Below are positions 1 through 6,079 of a stretch of 6,129 bases of DNA, one piece after another. Origin of the DNA: Streptococcus sp. GTDB lineage: Bacteria > Bacillota > Bacilli > Lactobacillales > Streptococcaceae. Below the pieces are notes generated by a model. The model searched no databases. It had not been told where the DNA came from and saw only the letters and a list, made by a program, of their open reading frames with translations. Location: contig JAPJPE010000076.1 in NCBI GenBank assembly GCA_030825825.1, positions 1 to 6,129 of the forward strand, written 5' to 3'. Each line of letters opens with the position of its first letter. Within the stretch, counting starts at the first letter, position 1. A program made the position numbers and the translations under genes.

Positions 1-43
1 GGACGACGAAATCGAATTCTAACGAATTACCGATTTCTGTCCC
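1..43 (-). terminator. Hairpin after the permease gene, probable terminator and streptococcal-type intergenic repeat, cut by window edge
   Basis: Read on the minus strand, 16 bases after the permease stop codon, the sequence runs AGTGGGACAGAAATCG and then a matching CGATTTC arm. The arms GAAATCG (8-14) and CGATTTC (31-37) pair perfectly over 7 bp. ATTC/GAAT can pair inside the loop, and GGAC (1-4) can pair with GTCC (39-42) across a small internal bulge. The outer stem probably continues past position 1, so any T-run lies outside the window and cannot be checked. From memory, hairpins with a TGGGACAGAAATCG arm recur in streptococcal intergenic regions. Terminator function for the ABC operon is inferred from its position and fold. 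Confidence 0.55.
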
Positions 44-59
44 ACTCTCTTCTTTTTCC

Positions 60-2045
60 TTATATCTGCACAATCTTACGATAGCTCCGAGAGGTGATCC
101 AAAAGACGATCAGGTAGGTGATGAGAAAGACAGCGCAGACGCTGAGGGTCACGACGAGGACTTGGCCACTATTGATGACACCGAGGACTTTAAGAATCAG
201 GCGGATCATATGGTAGGCAAAGGCCAGGTGGATAAAGGCAAAGATGAGAGGGAGGAAGAAGACGGTCCGCACTTGACGGTTGATGGTTCGTTTGACCTCG
301 TGTTCATCGAGCCCCACCTGTTGGAGGATGACGAAGCGATCACGGTCTTCATAACCTTCTGAGATTTGCTTGTAGTAGATGACGATGACCGTTCCGACCA
401 TAAAGATCAGTGACAAGAAAATTCCGATAAAGAAGATGCCACCAAAGAGGCTATTCAACTCTGCCACATCATTGGCTCGGTTACCTCCATAGATAAATGT
501 TCCTTGGCCCTGTTGGCTGCTCAATTCATCGATCATCTTGTCATAACTAGCTGCTAACTTGAGCTGCTGGTCTTCATCAACATTGACATTGAAGCCACCG
601 TAGATATTGGTATTGATGGCCAGATTTGGAAACTGAGCGACAAAGGCTGAGAGGTCAGGCACGATCAGGTAGTTGAAATCCTCTGTCAGCATATTAAACT
701 GATTTGGCACGTGATCGGTGATAAAATCCTTGGTCACTTCTTCCTTGACTTGGAAGTCTTGGCCATTGATAGTGAACTGCTTTTGCCCTTTAAGATCCTT
801 GTTATGGGCAAAGAGGATGACTTGGTTGCCGGTCAGATCGACCTGTTTTCCTGTCATTTGCTCATAACTAGCTGCATCAAAGACCATAAAGACGGTTTTA
901 GGAGTGACGCTGCGTTCATCAGCTGGATAGACGGTGAAGGCTGTGCCCTTTTGTGATTTAACCCCAAAGTTGGCATAGGTCATCAGGTCGCGATTCTTGA
1001 TCTTGAGATGGTGCTCAGAGGCAAATTCATCAAATTTCTGATTGATCTGCTCCAGATCGACCCCTTTTCCTTGGACAGAGAAATCATGAGGAGCCATGAT
1101 TTTCTTGACCATTTCGCTACCGACATAGATGTTGGTGGCAGCAGAGATGGTCACCAGCACCATGGTCGAGAGGATGGCAATGGTCGCAAGGCCCACTGCA
1201 TTTTTCTTCATACGATAGATGAGGTTAGAGACCGAGATCATATTGTTGGGCTGGTAATAGTAGCTCTTCTTTTTCTTAAGCAGGTGCAAGAAGACGGTGA
1301 TCCCCGCATTAAAGAGCAGGTAGGTCCCGATCATGACCAGGATAACGGCTAGAAAGAAGGTCACAAGCGCAATGATGGGGTCTTTGACAGACAAAGCTAG
1401 GTAATAGCCAAAACCAAGAGAGGCTAAGCCCAGGATGGTTTGAGGCCACAAGAAGCGGGCTTTCTTTTCGCCACTAGCCTTCTCACGAGTTAGTTGCAGG
1501 GTATTCAAACGGAGAATGCGCCAAGCGTTGAGAAGAATCAAAAGTCCAAAGATGAGACCAAAGGTGACAAAGACCAAGATGACAATCCCAGGTTGGAAGG
1601 TAGATACTAGCTGGACCTTCATCTTCATGAGTTTCAAGAGGAAGGCAAAGATCAGCTTGTCAAAGAGGGCTCCAATCAAGACGCCGGCTGAGATAGTCAG
1701 AAAGCCAAAAAGCAAGAGTTCCTTGAAGATCATGCTGATGAGATGGCGTTTTTCAAGGCCGAGCATGCTGTAGATGCCCAACTCTTTGGAGCGGTTTTTC
1801 ATGACGAAGCTATTGGCATAGAGCACGATGATAGCTCCCGCGGCATTGACCACGAACAGTCCCAAGACCAGGGTAAATATCATGGGATCTCCCCCTCGAA
1901 GCTCATGAATGTGAGGATTAAAGGTCAGGGAGTCAAAGAGGTAAGCGATGGTCACTGCGAGAATGACCGCAATCGCAAAGGGATAATAGAGCTTGCGGTT
2001 CTTGATCAGATTGGAGCAAGCTAATTTAGTGGTTAATCGAAACAT
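60..2045 (-). CDS. bceB: BceB-type ABC transporter permease (FtsX-like, 10 TM, large extracellular sensor domain)
   Basis: This is the membrane subunit of a Bce-type peptide-antibiotic transporter, 661 residues, close to the usual size for the family. Hydrophobic segments lie near residues 20-40, 55-77, 105-128, 150-173, 200-217, 225-250 and 285-305. A hydrophilic region of about 225 residues (roughly 308-530) follows, then segments near 533-556, 594-613 and 628-649. Ten helices with one large extracellular domain between TM7 and TM8 is the diagnostic BceB topology. FtsX-type cytoplasmic motifs follow TM2 (KNRSKELGIYSMLGL, 83-97) and TM8 (around ISEGYEDRDRFVILQQVGL). The ATG directly abuts the ATPase stop codon (TAGATG), and its ribosome binding site (GAGGTGGAG) lies inside the ATPase gene, so translation is probably coupled. 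By family knowledge it frees lipid II-cycle targets from bound antibiotic and signals flux to the kinase. The actual drug cannot be read from sequence; the symbol is a family-level assignment. Confidence 0.93.
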   Translation of the reverse strand: MFRLTTKLACSNLIKNRKLYYPFAIAVILAVTIAYLFDSLTFNPHIHELRGGDPMIFTLVLGLFVVNAAGAIIVLYANSFVMKNRSKELGIYSMLGLEKRHLISMIFKELLLFGFLTISAGVLIGALFDKLIFAFLLKLMKMKVQLVSTFQPGIVILVFVTFGLIFGLLILLNAWRILRLNTLQLTREKASGEKKARFLWPQTILGLASLGFGYYLALSVKDPIIALVTFFLAVILVMIGTYLLFNAGITVFLHLLKKKKSYYYQPNNMISVSNLIYRMKKNAVGLATIAILSTMVLVTISAATNIYVGSEMVKKIMAPHDFSVQGKGVDLEQINQKFDEFASEHHLKIKNRDLMTYANFGVKSQKGTAFTVYPADERSVTPKTVFMVFDAASYEQMTGKQVDLTGNQVILFAHNKDLKGQKQFTINGQDFQVKEEVTKDFITDHVPNQFNMLTEDFNYLIVPDLSAFVAQFPNLAINTNIYGGFNVNVDEDQQLKLAASYDKMIDELSSQQGQGTFIYGGNRANDVAELNSLFGGIFFIGIFLSLIFMVGTVIVIYYKQISEGYEDRDRFVILQQVGLDEHEVKRTINRQVRTVFFLPLIFAFIHLAFAYHMIRLILKVLGVINSGQVLVVTLSVCAVFLITYLIVFWITSRSYRKIVQI

Positions 2046-2804
2046 CTACTCCACCTCACTTGCCATGACTGTCAGAGTATCTGAGATTTCTTGGAACATC
2101 TGACGCTCTGTCTTTTCCCCGCGGAAGATCTGGTTGTAGAGAATTCCGTCCTTGATAAAGAGCACGCGCTTAGCCCGAGCAGCCGCTGCGGTTGAGTGGG
2201 TCACCATGAGAATGGTTTGCCCCATGGTGTTGATATCTTCAAAGACATCTAGCAACGCAGCTGAAGACTTGGAATCCAGCGCCCCTGTTGGCTCATCGGC
2301 AAGGAGGATTTCAGGTGAGGTGATGATAGCCCGTGCTACGGCTACCCGTTGTTTTTGCCCACCAGAGATTTCGTAAGGGTATTTTTCAAGAAGTTGGTGA
2401 ATGCCCAACTCCCGACTCACGCTATCGACCTCGCTCATCATTTCCTTGACCGGTCTGCGAGAAAGGACCAGTGGCAAGAGGATATTATCCTTGACAGACA
2501 AGGTATCGAGCAGGTTGAAGTCTTGAAAGACAAAGCCTAGTTTTTCCCGACGGAAGCTCGACGCATCCTTGTTCTTGATGGTGGAGGTATCGGTGCCATT
2601 GAGGTAGACCCGTCCTTCGGTCGGCTGGTCCAGCATGGCTAGGATATTGAGAAGGGTCGATTTCCCGGATCCTGATTCCCCCATGATAGCCACGTACTCA
2701 CCCTTTTCCACGGTGAAGTGGATATCCTTTAAGGCTTCAACCTGCGTTCCTTGAAAGCGGGTTTTGTAGATCTTTTTGATATGTTGAACATCTAGTAATG
2801 ACAT
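2046..2804 (-). CDS. bceA: BceA-type ABC transporter ATP-binding protein
   Basis: This cytoplasmic ATPase subunit powers the adjacent permease. Its 252 residues carry every nucleotide-binding element: Walker A GESGSGKST (42-50), Q-loop Gln94 in FVFQDFNLL, signature ISGGQ (146-150), Walker B ILLADE with catalytic Glu171, D-loop GALD (174-177) and switch His203 (VTHS). The family is the MacB/LolD/BceA group (FtsX-associated ATPases). About 35 residues follow the switch region as a C-terminal tail, normal for Bce ATPases. The start at 2804 is supported by AGGAG (2811-2815) six bases upstream. The gene begins 15 bases after the small ORF and ends flush with the permease start, so the three are almost certainly one transcript. 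No residue expected for activity is missing. The symbol is a family-level assignment. Confidence 0.95.
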   Translation of the reverse strand: MSLLDVQHIKKIYKTRFQGTQVEALKDIHFTVEKGEYVAIMGESGSGKSTLLNILAMLDQPTEGRVYLNGTDTSTIKNKDASSFRREKLGFVFQDFNLLDTLSVKDNILLPLVLSRRPVKEMMSEVDSVSRELGIHQLLEKYPYEISGGQKQRVAVARAIITSPEILLADEPTGALDSKSSAALLDVFEDINTMGQTILMVTHSTAAAARAKRVLFIKDGILYNQIFRGEKTERQMFQEISDTLTVMASEVE

Positions 2805-2819
2805 ACTTTTCTCCTTTTA

Positions 2820-2948
2820 CTAGTAGATCAAGAAAAATTCTTGGGTTTGTTGCAGGACTTGGAGACCAAATTCCGTCTTTTCCAGATCGGTTTTCTTATT
2901 TGGTTTTTTAATCTTTTTGGGTTCTTTCATCCATTTCAAGAGTTTCAT
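2820..2948 (-). CDS. Small basic ORF (42 aa), first gene of the ABC operon, unknown function
   Basis: I do not recognise this product. It starts MKLLKWMKEPKKIKKPNKK, continues with a mixed-charge segment (residues 20-38) and ends in the hydrophobic QEFFLIY. Ten Lys against five acidic residues give a net charge near +5, nearly all in the first half. There is no transmembrane helix, secretion signal, double-glycine leader or cysteine, so it is probably cytosolic or bound to the membrane surface through the amphipathic MKLLKWMK start. It is supported as a gene by a consensus AAGGAGG eight bases before the ATG, a promoter just upstream, and a TAG stop 15 bases before the ATPase start. An in-frame ATG at 2966 would add six residues but has no ribosome binding site. 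It could be an accessory or regulatory subunit of the transporter or a translated leader. Small proteins in other Bce-like operons (VraH of Staphylococcus, YxeA of Bacillus) are a precedent, but I see no sequence likeness to them. Confidence 0.7.
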   Translation of the reverse strand: MKLLKWMKEPKKIKKPNKKTDLEKTEFGLQVLQQTQEFFLIY

Positions 2949-2956
2949 TTTCTTGA

Positions 2957-2963
2957 CCTCCTT
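2957..2963 (-). promoter_or_regulatory. Consensus Shine-Dalgarno (AAGGAGG) of the small ORF
   Basis: On the minus strand AAGGAGG matches the anti-Shine-Dalgarno of 16S rRNA at seven positions and lies eight bases before the ATG at 2948. It is the strongest ribosome binding site in the window. It selects 2948 over the in-frame ATG at 2966, and it is the main evidence that the 42-codon ORF is translated. Confidence 0.8.
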
Positions 2964-2977
2964 CATTTGATGAGACT

Positions 2978-2985
2978 ATTGTATA
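2978..2985 (-). promoter_or_regulatory. -10 region of the inducible ABC-operon promoter
   Basis: The minus strand reads TATACAAT, which contains TACAAT (2978-2983, five of six matches to TATAAT) or TATACA (2980-2985). At 17 bp spacing the -35 hexamer would be TGGTAG (3001-3006), a poor match to TTGACA, as expected for an activator-dependent promoter. Transcription would start near 2971, giving a leader of about 22 bases before the small ORF. The operator centre would then sit roughly 73 bases upstream of the start. The exact start site is inferred. Confidence 0.55.
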
Positions 2986-3035
2986 AAAAATAAAAGGCGG
3001 CTACCATAACCTAACCTTTCATTTTGACCTTTATT

Positions 3036-3053
3036 TCTTACATTTTTGTAAGA
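3036..3053 (-). promoter_or_regulatory. BceR-type operator, perfect 7-4-7 inverted repeat
   Basis: The sequence is TCTTACA, four T, TGTAAGA (plus-strand reading), a perfect 7-bp inverted repeat with a 4-bp spacer. Binding sites of BceR-like regulators are known to be 7-4-7 inverted repeats with a TnACA-N4-TGTnA core, and this site fits that form exactly. It lies 9 bases past the kinase stop codon and upstream of the ABC-operon -10 region, as in the bceRS-bceAB layout. It is not followed by a T-run, so a terminator role is unlikely. That the regulator encoded here binds it is inference, but a strong one. Confidence 0.82.
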
Positions 3054-3062
3054 TGGGGAAAA

Positions 3063-4037
3063 TTAATCCATGACCAACTTCTTCTCTTCAAAGCGAATGG
3101 CAACGGTCGTGCCTTGGCCGACCTCTGAATGGAGGGTGATCCTGTGGCCCAATTGCTCTGCGATTTTCTTAGATAGATAGAGCCCCAGCCCTGAAGATTG
3201 CTGGGTCAGGTGGCCATTGTAGCCGGAGAAGCCCCGCTCAAAGACGCGGAGGACATCGCTATTTTTGATCCCAATCCCGCTATCTTTTATATAGAGAGTC
3301 TGGTCTTTAAAATAGATTTCAATTCCCCCTGTGCTGGTGTACTTGAGGCTATTAGATAAGAGCTGCTCGATGATGACCAGGAGCCACTTGCGATCGGTGA
3401 TGACCTCCTGCTCCAAATCATGCAGATCCACTGTCAAATTCTTTTGGATAAAAAAGAGGGCATACTTGCGGACTACTTCTTTGACCAAGTCTTCTACCGA
3501 CACGCGCTTTAAGACTAGATCATCATGAAAACTCTCCAGTCGCAGATACTGCAAAACCAGATTGGCATAGGAGTCAATCTTAAAAAGCTCCTGCTCCATC
3601 TGCTGCTTGACAATGGGCGTCTCGACATCTTGCACCAAGAGCTGACTAGCCGCAATGGGCGTCTTAATCTGGTGAACCCAGAGGGTATAGTAATCCATCA
3701 GGTCATTGAACTTGGCCTGGGCTATCTTCCCTTCCTCTAAGCGCGCCTGCTGTTCTTCCGTGTATTTTTCATAAAGGAGGTGTTCCAGAGGCGAAGCAAC
3801 CTCAACTTCCTCATAAAGTGCGGCTTTGCGGTAGTCCCGAAAGGTCATGGCGAAATCCCAGATCAAGATACAGAAGGCAAAAAAGCCTAGCACTAGGGTC
3901 GCATAGAGGAAAACCGTCCCCGTCTCTGGAAAGAGATAGGCAAAGACCCAATCGACGATCAAAAAGATGACCAATAGATAGAGTAGGCGCCTGCGGGATA
4001 CCACATACTGCCAGAAGATCGTTCCAAATTTATTCAT
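3063..4037 (-). CDS. bceS: BceS-type intramembrane-sensing histidine kinase
   Basis: This membrane histidine kinase has 324 residues. Two hydrophobic helices (about 18-37 and 41-62) are joined by an extracellular link of only a few residues (FPETG), leaving no room for a ligand-binding domain. That is the hallmark of intramembrane-sensing kinases that depend on a BceAB transporter for input. The H-box WVHQIKTPIAA carries the phospho-acceptor His122. The ATPase part has the N-box IEQLLSNSLKYT (Asn229), G1 KDSGIGI (251-257), F-box VFERGFSG (265-272) and G2 SGLGLYL (282-288), all intact. Its ATG overlaps the end of the regulator gene by 8 bases (CCCATGAATAA) and the ribosome binding site is weak, so translation is probably coupled to the regulator. 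No terminator is visible after the stop, so some transcription may run on into the ABC operon. The symbol is a family-level assignment. Confidence 0.93.
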   Translation of the reverse strand: MNKFGTIFWQYVVSRRRLLYLLVIFLIVDWVFAYLFPETGTVFLYATLVLGFFAFCILIWDFAMTFRDYRKAALYEEVEVASPLEHLLYEKYTEEQQARLEEGKIAQAKFNDLMDYYTLWVHQIKTPIAASQLLVQDVETPIVKQQMEQELFKIDSYANLVLQYLRLESFHDDLVLKRVSVEDLVKEVVRKYALFFIQKNLTVDLHDLEQEVITDRKWLLVIIEQLLSNSLKYTSTGGIEIYFKDQTLYIKDSGIGIKNSDVLRVFERGFSGYNGHLTQQSSGLGLYLSKKIAEQLGHRITLHSEVGQGTTVAIRFEEKKLVMD

Positions 4038-4707
4038 GGGTCAACCCGTAACCGATGCCTTTCTTGGTTTCGATGAAGTTTGACAAGCCAGCCTCTTCTA
4101 ATTTCTTACGAAGGCGGGCCACATTGACAGACAAGGTATTGTCATCAATAAAGAAGTCGCTATTCCAGAGCTCCTTCATCATGTCATCGCGCGCCACGAT
4201 ACTGCCTGCATGCTCAAACAGGACGCGCAGGATCTGAAATTCATTCTTGGTCAGCTTGATGACTTCCCCTTCATACATCAAGTCCGTAGACTTGAGATTG
4301 AGGATGGCTCCCCGGTGCTCCAGCAGATTTTGATCCGTGCCAAATTCGTAAGAGCGGCGCAAGAGCCCTTGGACCTTGGCAAGGAGGACATTTTGGTCAA
4401 AAGGCTTGGTGACAAAGTCGTCTCCACCCATATTGATGGCCATGACAATATCCATGGCTTGATCCCGTGAAGAAAGAAACATGATCGGAACCTTTGAAAC
4501 CTTGCGAATCTCCTGGCACCAGTGGTAGCCATTGTAGAGAGGCAGGCCAATATCCATGAGAATCAAGTGGGGGTCACTTTCGACAAAGATCCCGAGGACA
4601 TCCATAAAATCCTCTACTGCAACCACTTCATAGCCCCATTGTTCCAATAATTGTTTGACCTGTTGGCGGATAATTTCATCGTCTTCCACTAAGAGAATTT
4701 TATGCAT
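4030..4707 (-). CDS. bceR: BceR-type response regulator (OmpR/PhoB family)
   Basis: This is a cytoplasmic DNA-binding response regulator of 225 residues, full length. The receiver domain (about 1-115) has the acidic pocket Glu8-Asp9-Asp10, phospho-acceptor Asp52 (LILMDIGLP), the switch Ser79/Ser80 and Lys101 in GGDDFVTKPF. The winged-helix output domain (about 128-225) has the recognition helix near DNTLSVNVARLRKKL (189-203) and ends in the usual wing (ETKKGIGYGL). Its partner is the overlapping kinase gene. Its expected target is the 7-4-7 operator at 3036-3053. The start at 4707 has a moderate ribosome binding site (GAAGGAAAG) about ten bases upstream. No copy of the operator is seen before this gene, so expression is probably constitutive, as reported for bceRS in Bacillus subtilis. 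The symbol is a family-level assignment. Confidence 0.94.
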   Translation of the reverse strand: MHKILLVEDDEIIRQQVKQLLEQWGYEVVAVEDFMDVLGIFVESDPHLILMDIGLPLYNGYHWCQEIRKVSKVPIMFLSSRDQAMDIVMAINMGGDDFVTKPFDQNVLLAKVQGLLRRSYEFGTDQNLLEHRGAILNLKSTDLMYEGEVIKLTKNEFQILRVLFEHAGSIVARDDMMKELWNSDFFIDDNTLSVNVARLRKKLEEAGLSNFIETKKGIGYGLTHE

Positions 4708-4738
4708 GGCTTTCTTTCCTTCTTTTTTTCTTCTTCCT

Positions 4739-4767
4739 ATTATAACAGATTAAGAAGCAGAGAAAAA
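4739..4767 (-). promoter_or_regulatory. Promoter of the regulator-kinase operon (extended -10)
   Basis: On the minus strand TGTTATAAT gives a perfect -10 hexamer TATAAT (4739-4744) with the TGn extension. The -35 position at 17 bp spacing reads TTTTTC (4762-4767) and is weak, which extended -10 promoters tolerate. It lies about 32 bases before the regulator ATG. One arm of an 8-bp inverted repeat (4750-4757) falls in its spacer. Confidence 0.72.
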
Positions 4768-4788
4768 GATCGAGCGTAGCCTTCTTAA
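4750..4788. repeat. 8-bp inverted repeat in the divergent promoter region
   Basis: TTAAGAAG (4750-4757) and CTTCTTAA (4781-4788) form a perfect inverted repeat separated by 23 bases. The first arm lies in the spacer of the minus-strand regulator promoter; the second lies 10 bases upstream of the plus-strand -35 position. Next to the second arm, TCTTA-ACAG-TAAGA (4783-4796) is a shorter 5-4-5 palindrome whose half-site resembles the TCTTA end of the operator at 3036-3053, but its spacing differs. A shared regulator site is possible; chance in AT-rich DNA is also possible. Confidence 0.35.
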
Positions 4789-4798
4789 CAGTAAGAGC

Positions 4799-4827
4799 TT
4801 TTTCTACTCCCATTTTTGTGCTATACT
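4799..4827 (+). promoter_or_regulatory. Promoter of the DUF2974 hydrolase gene (extended -10)
   Basis: TGCTATACT gives the -10 hexamer TATACT (4822-4827) with a TGn extension. The -35 position at 17 bp spacing is TTTTTC (4799-4804), weak and identical to that of the divergent promoter. The start of transcription would be near 4834, about 20 bases before the ATG, leaving a short leader with a strong ribosome binding site. Confidence 0.7.
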
Positions 4828-4843
4828 GAAAGAAATAAGACAC

Positions 4844-4849
4844 GGGAGG
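4844..4849 (+). promoter_or_regulatory. Shine-Dalgarno GGGAGG that sets the hydrolase start
   Basis: GGGAGG lies five bases before the ATG at 4855. An open frame reaches back to a TTG at 4816, but that codon overlaps the -10 promoter element (4822-4827) and would be upstream of the transcript. The ribosome binding site therefore decides for 4855. Confidence 0.8.
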
Positions 4850-4854
4850 CACAG

Positions 4855-6039
4855 ATGTCGACTATTTTTGATTACCTAAAAGAAGTGACTTATGATTCCA
4901 TATATGACCGCCCCTTCAAAGAACTGGATGTTCTCGCCTTGACAGAGCTGACCTATCTGCCCTTTGGACACATTGTGCCTCAAGGAGATACAACAGGAAT
5001 CCCAGTGCGCCTGTCTGATGCGATGGAACTGATCGACCAGACAACCGATTTCATCGTGAGTAACCAGCACCTCCAATTAGTCGATGAGTTGGCTACTTCA
5101 AAGCGCTTTAAGAACATCAAACTCCTTAACTATGTCGATGAGTACGATCCCGATGTGCAAAAACAGTTCGCGGCCATGACCTATCGCCTCACCTTGGATG
5201 TGTATTTGGTCGTTTTCAGAGGGACGGATGACACCTTGATTGGCTGGAAGGAAGACTTCCACATGACCTATATGGACCATGTACCAGCTCAGAAGCGCGC
5301 AGCCAGCTACCTGCAACATGTCATGAAGGAATTTCCGAAAGGACGCTTCTTAGTGGCCGGTCACTCCAAAGGGGGCAACCTTGCAACCTATGCCTGCTCG
5401 TACCTACCTGATTCCTTATTTGAACGGGTAGACGTGATCTACAGCTACGATGCTCCTGGCCTCAACAAGGCCATTATTGAAACCGAAGGCTACCAGCGCA
5501 CGTCTCCAAATATTCGTCGCTTTGTCCCTCAGGGATCCATCGTTGGCATGATGTTGGAAGTGCCAGAACCAACGACCATTGTCAAAAGTCGCGCCTTGGG
5601 TGGCTTTGCCCAGCACGACGCCTTTACTTGGGAAACTAAGGACCTCAGTTTTTTGACTGTTACTGAGACCAGCCCAGATAGCCAACAGACGGATCTCACC
5701 TTGAAACAATGGGTTCGTGAGACCTCGGCAGAGGAGCGCAAGAAGTTTTTTGACACCTTTTTTGGCATTTTTCTGGATGCCGGCATCACCTCCATCAATG
5801 ATCTAACCGATCTCAAGCAGCTAGCCAAGGCCAAGGAAATCCTTCAAAATACCCAAGATCTAGATCCAACCGAGCGAGAAATGCTGGAACGTCTCGCTAA
5901 ACAACTCATCGATACCCGAGTACAAGCTTGGAAAAAATGGCAGACGGTCCCTCGTATCCTGGTTCAAATGGCTGCATTTTTCAAGCGAAAACAAGCAGTC
6001 GAAACCACCTCACCACTGCTCCTAGAGCACAAGGAGTGA
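4855..6039 (+). CDS. DUF2974 (Mbeg1-like) alpha/beta-hydrolase, lipase-like
   Basis: The protein has 394 residues and no signal peptide or clear membrane helix, so it is predicted cytoplasmic. The core has the alpha/beta-hydrolase pattern of class 3 lipase-like proteins. VVFRGTDDTLIGWKEDF (119-135) fits the oxyanion-hole strand and loop. GHSKGGNLA (169-177) is the nucleophile elbow with Ser171. SYDAPGL (197-203) and FVPQGSIVG (223-231) follow as in this family, and His254 in AQHDAFTW is the likely catalytic base. The acid partner is not certain; Asp199 is one candidate. Residues after about 280 are charged and helical, an extension outside the hydrolase core. The substrate is unknown; a lipid or other acyl ester is a guess from the fold. 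It is divergent from the regulator gene with 147 bases between, has its own promoter and terminator and is monocistronic. No sequence evidence ties it to antibiotic resistance beyond the shared promoter region. Confidence 0.86.
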   Translation: MSTIFDYLKEVTYDSIYDRPFKELDVLALTELTYLPFGHIVPQGDTTGIPVRLSDAMELIDQTTDFIVSNQHLQLVDELATSKRFKNIKLLNYVDEYDPDVQKQFAAMTYRLTLDVYLVVFRGTDDTLIGWKEDFHMTYMDHVPAQKRAASYLQHVMKEFPKGRFLVAGHSKGGNLATYACSYLPDSLFERVDVIYSYDAPGLNKAIIETEGYQRTSPNIRRFVPQGSIVGMMLEVPEPTTIVKSRALGGFAQHDAFTWETKDLSFLTVTETSPDSQQTDLTLKQWVRETSAEERKKFFDTFFGIFLDAGITSINDLTDLKQLAKAKEILQNTQDLDPTEREMLERLAKQLIDTRVQAWKKWQTVPRILVQMAAFFKRKQAVETTSPLLLEHKE

Positions 6040-6079
6040 GGCTCAACTACTGACCTCTTCTATTCACTAGAACGCAAAA

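Noticed and set aside
162..2024. Several plus-strand open frames of 60-115 codons (162-362, 711-956, 1008-1352, 1516-1773, 1743-2024)
   Set aside because: All lie antisense within the permease gene, lack convincing ribosome binding sites and show low-complexity charged composition typical of antisense shadows.
2820..2948. Small ORF as a bacteriocin or secreted pheromone precursor
   Set aside because: It lacks a double-glycine leader, a hydrophobic signal segment and cysteines, and no processing or export gene other than the Bce transporter is nearby. Bce transporters are not known to export encoded precursors.
2949..2966. Alternative in-frame ATG at 2966 for the small ORF
   Set aside because: No ribosome binding site precedes it, and the AAGGAGG that serves 2948 would lie inside its coding part.
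2984..3003. GCCGCC followed by a T-rich run (minus strand) as an intrinsic terminator
   Set aside because: No upstream arm complementary to TAGCCGCC exists, so no hairpin can form. The T-run fits the spacer of the ABC-operon promoter.
3036..3053. Palindrome after the kinase gene as a transcription terminator
   Set aside because: The stem is short and AT-rich and no T-run follows on the minus strand, whereas the 7-4-7 form matches a BceR-type operator.
4038..4049. GGGT/ACCC inverted repeat just before the kinase start
   Set aside because: It is only 4 bp, lies inside the regulator coding sequence and is explained by codon choice.
4816..4854. N-terminal extension of the hydrolase from a TTG codon (13 extra residues)
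   Set aside because: The extension overlaps the -10 element at 4822-4827 and lacks a ribosome binding site, whereas ATG 4855 has GGGAGG five bases upstream.
5416..5834. Minus-strand open frames inside the hydrolase gene (5416-5709, 5529-5834)
   Set aside because: They are antisense to a gene with clear family motifs and have no recognisable domain or start signal.
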